Of a stretch of 28,336 nucleotides of DNA, positions 23,117-28,336 are shown in pieces. Position 1 is the stretch's first letter. Each line of letters opens with the position of its first letter. The position numbers were made by a program, and so were the translations under genes. The stretch is from a virus. The stretch is taken from positions 1-28,336 of the IMG/VR virus record IMGVR_UViG_3300022562_000919. One strand, 5' to 3'. Below the pieces are notes generated by a model. That model was not told where the DNA came from, did not search any database, and saw nothing but the letters and a program-made list of their open reading frames with translations.

Positions 23117-23600
23117 CCTCGAGTGGGTGCGATTAGCAGATTCCATACCTCCGTTTGCTCGGAAGAAGCGGCTGCACGGGCGGCGGAGGATGGGTATCAA
23201 ATACGAAGAGAAGGTCAAAGAGCACTTCGAAGAAGCCTTCCCTCCCAAGGTCGGGCACCCGTCGTTCATCTCTGGTCCGTGGCTAGAGTACAAAATATTA
23301 AACGAAGGCAAAGTCCGCTACGCACAGCCGGATGGCTTACTCGTGTCTTTGGATACGGGGGTGCTGACTATATGCGAGATCAAATACCAGCACACCGCGC
23401 AGGCGTATTGGCAGGTGATGGACAAGTATTTGCCTCTTGTGGAGAGACTATTTAATACTACCAATATGTGGAAGATTGGCGTCTGCGAGATTGTTAAGTG
23501 GTATGATTGTGCGGTGGTATTTCCCGCACATGTGACGCTGCGCGACTGTATTGCATCAGTTCGGCCTGGGGAATTCGGAGTCCACATATGGAAGCCGTGA
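23103..23600 (+). CDS. PD-(D/E)XK nuclease between the terminase genes
   Basis: 165 residues from GTG with GGAG four bases upstream; overlaps TerS by 14 bases. A basic N-terminal region (ARKKRLHGRRR) precedes the nuclease core: QPDG (D77), then CEIKYQ (E92, K94). Such VRR/RecB-like folds cut DNA or resolve branches. Placement in the packaging cluster suggests it trims or resolves replicative DNA before or during packaging (inference). The TerL start overlaps its last 13 bases. The active-site trio looks complete. Confidence 0.8.
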   Translation: MKKDDLEWVRLADSIPPFARKKRLHGRRRMGIKYEEKVKEHFEEAFPPKVGHPSFISGPWLEYKILNEGKVRYAQPDGLLVSLDTGVLTICEIKYQHTAQAYWQVMDKYLPLVERLFNTTNMWKIGVCEIVKWYDCAVVFPAHVTLRDCIASVRPGEFGVHIWKP

Positions 23601-25081
23601 GGGAGGAAATTCCACTTGAGGAAATAATTCATCTGGCAGCAATAGATGATGATTTCTACGGTCGGCATTTCTTCCCCAAGACTATCCGCCAACAAACTCC
23701 ACCTTTCCACAAGAAGGTAGATCTACTTCTAGCAGATCCAGAGAAGCGACACCTCGCCATTAAGATATTCCGCGGCGGAGCAAAGACCACAAAGCTGCGT
23801 GTTTTCACGTCTAAACGTATCGCATATGGTGTCTCGCACACCATTTTGTTTATATCGAAAACCCAAGACCATGCGCTAAAGACAATCAATTGGATAAAGA
23901 AGAATGTCGAATATAATAAGCTGTGGTCACAGACATTCGGCTTAAAACCTGGGCCTAAGTGGACCGGGGAAGAAATCACCATCCTGCATGGCGTAGAGGC
24001 TTTCCCCATAACCGTCGTAGCGCTTGGCATCACCGGGCAGACACGCGGTGTTAATATTGATGACTATCGCCCCGACCTGATTGTCGTAGACGATCCATGC
24101 GATGAGATTAACACCGCGACCTTTGAGCAGCGGGAGAAGATTTCGAATATCTTCTTTGGCGCCCTTGAGAAATCTCTCGCACCCCGGAGCGAATCGTGGG
24201 ATGCGAAGATGGTTCTCTTGCAGACCCCATTGGACGGGGATGATCTTATCGAGAGGTGCATGAAAGATCCGCAATGGCACACCGCGGAGTTCTCCTGCTT
24301 CGATGATAGTGGCGATAGTAACTGGCCAGCGCGGTGGAGTACCGAGGAACTGCTTGCAGATAAGCAGGCGCATATCGATAGGAATCAACTCTCCTTGTGG
24401 ATGCGAGAGATGGAGGTGAAGATAGTCTCTCCGGAGCTATCACACTTCAGGCAAGAATGGTTGATGAATTGGGATGTCTTGCCAGATGGCATGATTACCT
24501 ACATAGGTGTTGATCCCACGCCACCGCCGAAGGATGCCGAGCAGAAAGCTGTTCTCGACCCGAGGCGGCTCGATGATGCGGCAATCGTCGCATTTGGGTT
24601 GTGGCAAGGAAAGGCATTCTTGCTAGACTATTATACCTGTAAGTCTCCTAATCCGGATGAGTTGATCTCTAAGATTTTTGAGTTCGTCATCCGGTTTAAG
24701 CCGTTGAGGGTTGGCTTTGAGTCTATTCTCTTTGCGAGAACTATTAAGTTCTACCTTGAGAAAGAGATGCGGAAGCGTCATCACTTCTTCACAGTTGAAG
24801 CAGTTGAAGATCGGAGGAAGAAGTCTCTTCGGATAGTGCAGGCATATACTGCTCGCGCTAGTGGGCGCACACTCTATGTGCATAGAACGCACACGGAGTT
24901 CATTGAGCAGTTTGTACGCTATCCTAATGTGGAACACGACGACCTGCTAGACGCGGGTGCGATAGCGCTCGATATGATTAATCCAATTTTGGATGGCGAA
25001 TATATCGAGGGTATCTACGAGATTCTTGAGCAAGAAGAGAAAGCCTTACCTGATCTAGGGGAGTGGAGATCTGCTATATGA
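23588..25081 (+). CDS. terL: Terminase large subunit
   Basis: 497 residues from ATG at 23588, chosen because GGAG lies seven bases upstream and it cuts the overlap with the nuclease gene to 13 bases. The ATPase has Walker A FRGGAKTT (61-68) and Walker B PDLIVVDDP (D168/D169). The RNase H-fold nuclease has GVDPT (D309), FESI (E379) and HDDLLDA (D451/D452). It powers DNA translocation into the prohead and cuts the DNA. The stop overlaps the portal start (ATGA). All catalytic positions are present. Confidence 0.96.
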   Translation: MEAVREEIPLEEIIHLAAIDDDFYGRHFFPKTIRQQTPPFHKKVDLLLADPEKRHLAIKIFRGGAKTTKLRVFTSKRIAYGVSHTILFISKTQDHALKTINWIKKNVEYNKLWSQTFGLKPGPKWTGEEITILHGVEAFPITVVALGITGQTRGVNIDDYRPDLIVVDDPCDEINTATFEQREKISNIFFGALEKSLAPRSESWDAKMVLLQTPLDGDDLIERCMKDPQWHTAEFSCFDDSGDSNWPARWSTEELLADKQAHIDRNQLSLWMREMEVKIVSPELSHFRQEWLMNWDVLPDGMITYIGVDPTPPPKDAEQKAVLDPRRLDDAAIVAFGLWQGKAFLLDYYTCKSPNPDELISKIFEFVIRFKPLRVGFESILFARTIKFYLEKEMRKRHHFFTVEAVEDRRKKSLRIVQAYTARASGRTLYVHRTHTEFIEQFVRYPNVEHDDLLDAGAIALDMINPILDGEYIEGIYEILEQEEKALPDLGEWRSAI

Positions 25082-27009
25082 GCATGCAATTAGAATTAAA
25101 ATTCGACAGTGATCTCCATACTAAATTGCGGCAGGCGGTGCGAGATCGGTACCAAATGTCGTACAACAAGATGTCTTGCTACTACGAGACGTGGAAGGAT
25201 TCTGAAGAACGCTTCATCGCGTACCTTCCCACTAAGGAAGGCGATCTCCTTCGGAAGCAGCGGCGCAAAGATGGCACCCCGCAGTTTACTACACTGCAGG
25301 TGCCGTATTCTTATGCGATGCTTCTCACCGCGCAGACCTACTGGACTACGGTGTTCTTGAGCCGTGACCCAGTGTTTCAGTATAGCGCTCGCCACGGTGC
25401 GCCGGAGATGCAGGTGCAGGCGATTGAAGCTCTGCTGAGTTATCAGACTCTGGTTGGCGAGCAGTTGGTGCCGCTCTATATTTGGCTCTTGGATAAGGCT
25501 AAGTACGGCTTGGGTATTGTCTGCAATTATTGGGAGATAGAGCAGTCGATTGTCTCCTCAATTGAAGAAGCCCCAGATACATACCTTGGTCTTCCATTGC
25601 CGGGGAAGACGAAGAAGATTCGTCGATCGAAGAGAATCCGGGGATACGCTGGGAATAAGCTCTTCAATGTACGTCCATACGACTGGTATCCTGATCCGCG
25701 GGTGCCGGTGAAAGACTTCCAGCGTGGAGAATTCTGTGCGAGGGCGGTTGAGCTGAGTTGGTCAGACCTTGTGAAGGGTGAAGAAGACGGACGATATATG
25801 AACGTCGAAGTTCTTCGCAAGCGGAAGTATATGCGTCAGCGGGATGAGCAGCAAGGTACCGGCCAGGTTGAATATCCAGAGAAGAATATAACCGCAGATG
25901 CGATGGATATTGGATATACCACTGGCGTAGAGATGGTTATCCAGCTCATCCCTAAAGATTGGAATCTGGGATCGAGTACCTACCCGCAGAAGTGGATCTT
26001 TACTCTGGCGGATAACGATGTTCTCGTCGAGGCACGCCCGTTCGCCCATTACCACGCGAAGTATCCCTACGCGGTGCAGGAGTATGAACAGGATGGCTAT
26101 GCGTTAGTCCCACGGTCAATGCTGGAGATAGCTGATCCGCTGAATGATACACTGACGTGGCTTTTCAATTCGCATTTCCACGCGGTGCGGAAAGTGCTGA
26201 ATGATCAGCTAGTGGTTGATCCAAGCAAGGTTGCTATGAAGGATCTCGAAGATCCTACACAGGGACGTCTTATTCGCTTAAAACCGCAAGCCTGGGGCAC
26301 CGATCCAAGGCTGGCGGTGCACCAACTGCAAGTTGTCGATGTTACACAGAATCATCTTCGAGACGCCCAGATTGTTGCTGAGATGATGCAGCGTGTCACT
26401 GGAGTGACAGACAATCTGATGGGTGTAGTAAATCCAGGAGGGCGTAAGACGGCGACGGAGGTTCGCACCTCAAGTTCGTTTGGAACGAACCGCTTGAAGA
26501 TGCAGGCTGAATACGACTCGGCAATGGGTTGGGCACCGCTCAGCCAAATGATGCTGCAGAACACTCAGCAGTATTATGATGAAGAGCAGTGGTTTAAGAT
26601 TGCTGGAGACTTGGTAGAAGGGAAGCAGTATGTCCAAGTTACACCTGACGATATTCAGGGCTTCTACGACTTCGTTCCAGTCGACGGTACGTTGCCGGTA
26701 GATCGATTTGCGCAAGCTAATCTGTGGAGAGAGCTGATGGCGCAGATGTCTAAAATGCCGGAGCTTATGCAGCAGTATAGCATGGGAAAGATTTTCAGCT
26801 ATGTGGCGAAGCTCTCCGGTGCAAAGAATATCGATCAGTTTAAGATTGAGGTGGTGCCAGATGCTATGGCAGCGCAGCAAGCACAGGCTGGTAACTTGAT
26901 TCCAATGGGAGGAAGAAATGGCAACGGACGAGGAACTGTCGGAGGCGAGGGAGAATCTGCACGCCCTCCGCTCCCTACTCAAATCTCGGGGGTGGGCCCT
27001 AGTGGCTAG
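25078..27009 (+). CDS. Portal (head-tail connector) protein
   Basis: 643 residues from the ATG that overlaps the TerL stop; an upstream in-frame ATG would lie inside TerL. Sequence features of podovirus-type portals include PYSYAMLLTAQTYWTTVFL in the N-terminal part, NDTLTWLFNSHFHAVRKVLN in the centre, and VTGVTDNLMGVVNPGGRKTATEV. The C-terminal end is Gln/Gly-rich. It forms the ring through which DNA is packaged and to which the tail attaches. The last 92 bases are also coding in another frame for the next gene. Confidence 0.88.
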   Translation: MSMQLELKFDSDLHTKLRQAVRDRYQMSYNKMSCYYETWKDSEERFIAYLPTKEGDLLRKQRRKDGTPQFTTLQVPYSYAMLLTAQTYWTTVFLSRDPVFQYSARHGAPEMQVQAIEALLSYQTLVGEQLVPLYIWLLDKAKYGLGIVCNYWEIEQSIVSSIEEAPDTYLGLPLPGKTKKIRRSKRIRGYAGNKLFNVRPYDWYPDPRVPVKDFQRGEFCARAVELSWSDLVKGEEDGRYMNVEVLRKRKYMRQRDEQQGTGQVEYPEKNITADAMDIGYTTGVEMVIQLIPKDWNLGSSTYPQKWIFTLADNDVLVEARPFAHYHAKYPYAVQEYEQDGYALVPRSMLEIADPLNDTLTWLFNSHFHAVRKVLNDQLVVDPSKVAMKDLEDPTQGRLIRLKPQAWGTDPRLAVHQLQVVDVTQNHLRDAQIVAEMMQRVTGVTDNLMGVVNPGGRKTATEVRTSSSFGTNRLKMQAEYDSAMGWAPLSQMMLQNTQQYYDEEQWFKIAGDLVEGKQYVQVTPDDIQGFYDFVPVDGTLPVDRFAQANLWRELMAQMSKMPELMQQYSMGKIFSYVAKLSGAKNIDQFKIEVVPDAMAAQQAQAGNLIPMGGRNGNGRGTVGGEGESARPPLPTQISGVGPSG

Positions 27010-27199
27010 TATTGCAGAGGGGCAAATTGAGTCCAGGCGAAATGTTCTTGGGGATATGCGCGTGGTAACTCAAGAGGATGTGGCGGAACACAACTTTATG
27101 GTGGGAGAGAAGTACGGCATAGCCGCCTTCCTAGCTCTTCCACAAAATCTGATAGAGGCGGCGGAGGAATTAGTGTATGAACGCAGTGACGGAGAATAA
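26918..27199 (+). CDS. Small helical protein overlapping portal
   Basis: 93 residues. The ATG has a strong GGAGG five bases upstream, inside the portal gene, so 92 bases are read in two frames. The protein is helical and charged (EARENLHALRSLLKSRGWALV; GQIESRRN), with a conserved-looking pattern of short phage proteins found after portals. Its end overlaps the scaffold gene by 23 bases. Role unknown; a head-assembly accessory is plausible. Confidence 0.8.
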   Translation: MATDEELSEARENLHALRSLLKSRGWALVASIAEGQIESRRNVLGDMRVVTQEDVAEHNFMVGEKYGIAAFLALPQNLIEAAEELVYERSDGE

Positions 27200-28019
27200 T
27201 ACTGTCGTGGAGCCTGAAGCTCCCGATTCAGATACCCAGGATGCATTCGATACGTTTGTCGACGAGTTTGATAATGAGTCGAATGAACCTGATCTGGCTG
27301 AAGATAAGCCAGCGGAACAACCGAAGGTTGAAGAGGCGAAGCAGGAACCGGAAGTACCCGCGGAGAAACCGGAACCTGTAGCTGCTGAAGAGACCGAAAA
27401 GGAAGTCCCGCCGGAAGTTGTCCAGCCAGCTCCGCCGGAGCCTGTGGCTCAGACTCCCGCAGAGACGCCGCCAGGACAGTCGTATGACGAGTTGAAGTCT
27501 AACGCTGTCGCTGAACTTGAGAAGAGATATGCTCTCAGTCAGGAAGATGCGGATGCAATGATTAGTGAGCCAGAGGCTGTTATCCCGAAGTTGGCCGCCA
27601 GGCTGTACGTGGACATCTATGAGAATATGATGAATATGTTGCAGCATCAACTTCCTCACGTAGTGAGGGATGTGCAGACGACCAGCTCGAGACAACAGAA
27701 GGATGAAGAAGCCTTCTATACAGCTTGGCCTGCCTTGCGCAATGTGGACAGAAATGAACTCATTCGCATCGGCCAGATGTATCGGCAGCTGAATCCACAG
27801 GCAACAAGGGAGCAGTTCATTCAGGATGTGGGCGTGCAGAGCATGGTTAGATTTAGACTGCCGATACCCGGCTATAATGCGCCACCCCCGCAACCCGATG
27901 TAACTCCGCACATGCCTGCTAGACCGACGGCCCCCGTAATGCCGAATCAGTCCACCGGAGGGAATCTGTTCGCAGATTTGGCCGATGAGTGGATTGAGGA
28001 TGATAAAAACGGGAGCTAG
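27177..28019 (+). CDS. Scaffolding-like protein
   Basis: 280 residues. Residues about 1-105 are acidic and rich in Pro, Glu and Ala; about 105-225 is helical with a YDELKSNAVAELEKRY segment; the C-terminus is Pro-rich with an acidic end (ADLADEWIEDDKNGS). An acidic disordered arm, helical middle and position between portal and capsid fit a phage scaffolding protein that shapes the prohead. GGAGG lies nine bases before the ATG. Its TAG stop lies inside a copy of the 23-bp palindrome. Confidence 0.75.
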   Translation: MNAVTENNTVVEPEAPDSDTQDAFDTFVDEFDNESNEPDLAEDKPAEQPKVEEAKQEPEVPAEKPEPVAAEETEKEVPPEVVQPAPPEPVAQTPAETPPGQSYDELKSNAVAELEKRYALSQEDADAMISEPEAVIPKLAARLYVDIYENMMNMLQHQLPHVVRDVQTTSSRQQKDEEAFYTAWPALRNVDRNELIRIGQMYRQLNPQATREQFIQDVGVQSMVRFRLPIPGYNAPPPQPDVTPHMPARPTAPVMPNQSTGGNLFADLADEWIEDDKNGS

Positions 28020-28037
28020 TATTTGTTAAATACTTGC
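28015..28037. repeat. 23-bp palindrome before the major capsid gene
   Basis: Left arm GCTAGTATTT, right arm AAATACTTGC around GTT. It overlaps the stop codon of the scaffold-like gene and lies 20 bases before the capsid start. A possible -35/-10 pair (TTGAGG at 27994, 17-base spacer, TAGTAT at 28017) would place a promoter box inside the palindrome, but the match is weak. Confidence 0.75.
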
Positions 28038-28057
28038 CCTAGTAAGGAGTTAGACTT

Positions 28058-28336
28058 ATGGCTGCTGTAGCTGGCTTGCGTGATACAACCGATATGGGGA
28101 CCGACGAGCGCCCCAAAAACTTTCGTGAACTGATCCTCTGGCGTGACCCGAATGGGTCGGCCCCGCTGACCGCCCTGATGGCGCGTATGCGGAAAGAGAC
28201 GGTTGACGATCCTGAGTTCAATTGGTGGGAAGAGGAGCAGAAAGCAATCCGCGTCAAGGTCGTTGCGACCATTACCGACGCTATTACGACTGTTGCCCTG
28301 GTGACTACCGAAGACGCCACCGCGCTTGATCTGGTA
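28058..28336 (+). CDS. Major capsid protein, N-terminal part (3' partial)
   Basis: 93 codons are visible before the right edge. AAGGAG lies eight bases before the ATG. The N-terminus reads AAVAGLRDTTDMGTDERPKN, followed by FRELILWRDPNGSAPLTALM and FNWWEEE, a pattern of SU10-type phage major capsid proteins. Codon use is visibly optimised compared with the neighbours, as expected for an abundant virion protein. The gene is cut by the window end. Confidence 0.82.
   Translation, partial: MAAVAGLRDTTDMGTDERPKNFRELILWRDPNGSAPLTALMARMRKETVDDPEFNWWEEEQKAIRVKVVATITDAITTVALVTTEDATALDLV

Noticed and set aside
22766-23311. Minus-strand frame of 181 residues over TerS
   Set aside because: Shadow of the TerS and nuclease genes.
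23507-23587. Longer TerL start at 23507
   Set aside because: It would overlap the nuclease gene by 94 bases; the ATG at 23588 has GGAG and the expected TerL N-terminus.
27228-27911. Minus-strand frame of 227 residues over the scaffold gene
   Set aside because: Shadow caused by the biased Glu/Pro/Ala codons of the scaffold gene.
13670-28037. The dispersed palindromes as a CRISPR array
   Set aside because: Copies are kilobases apart with no regular spacers or cas genes.

Overview
The window reads as a continuous piece of a tailed double-stranded DNA phage genome, most likely a podovirus-like phage of a proteobacterial host. The signs are dense leftward and rightward gene blocks with ATGA, TAATG and other short overlaps, GAGG/GGAG-type ribosome sites, sigma70-like promoters, phage replication genes, and a terminase-portal-scaffold-capsid run. 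I see no integrase, tRNA, rRNA, CRISPR array or insertion sequence. The host assignment is inference.

Layout. (1) 1-6825, rightward: the tail of a cut gene, a coiled-coil protein, and an 1834-residue virion polyprotein with a zincin-like motif and an LPD38-like region. (2) 6695-20435, leftward, about 25 genes. The distal part (13638 to 6695) has its own promoter and carries a Sak4-like ATPase, a DUF669-like ssDNA-binding protein, a ParB-methyltransferase fusion, dUTPase, a family-A DNA polymerase split into two genes (UDG-exonuclease-polymerase N-part, then palm C-part), and a DUF3987-like ATPase. The proximal part (20435 to 13731) carries a UvrD-type helicase, a 28-residue membrane peptide, a RecB/Cas4-like nuclease and many small unknown genes. 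(3) 20436-20867, a divergent control or origin-like region with a 47-bp imperfect inverted repeat. (4) 20868-22260, two convergent units encoding paralogous 165-residue proteins, separated by two intrinsic terminators, plus a 59-residue protein. (5) 22640 to the right edge, rightward packaging and head genes: TerS, a PD-(D/E)XK nuclease, TerL, portal, a small protein overlapping portal, scaffold-like protein, and the start of the major capsid protein. If the genome is circular or permuted, block 5 would continue past the window and rejoin block 1.

How it fits together. The leftward genes form a replication, recombination and nucleotide module. dUTPase and the UDG domain on the polymerase both act against uracil. 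Sak4, the SSB-like protein and the RecB-like nuclease form a probable annealing-recombination set. The rightward genes package and build the virion. A 23-bp palindrome (arms GCGAGTATTT / AAATACTCGC around 3 bases) occurs five times. Two copies sit at the same distance downstream of perfect TATAAT boxes of leftward promoters, one precedes TerS, one precedes the capsid gene, and one lies inside the polyprotein gene. This looks like a phage-wide operator set and is the strongest undescribed system I can see, together with the precisely split polymerase.
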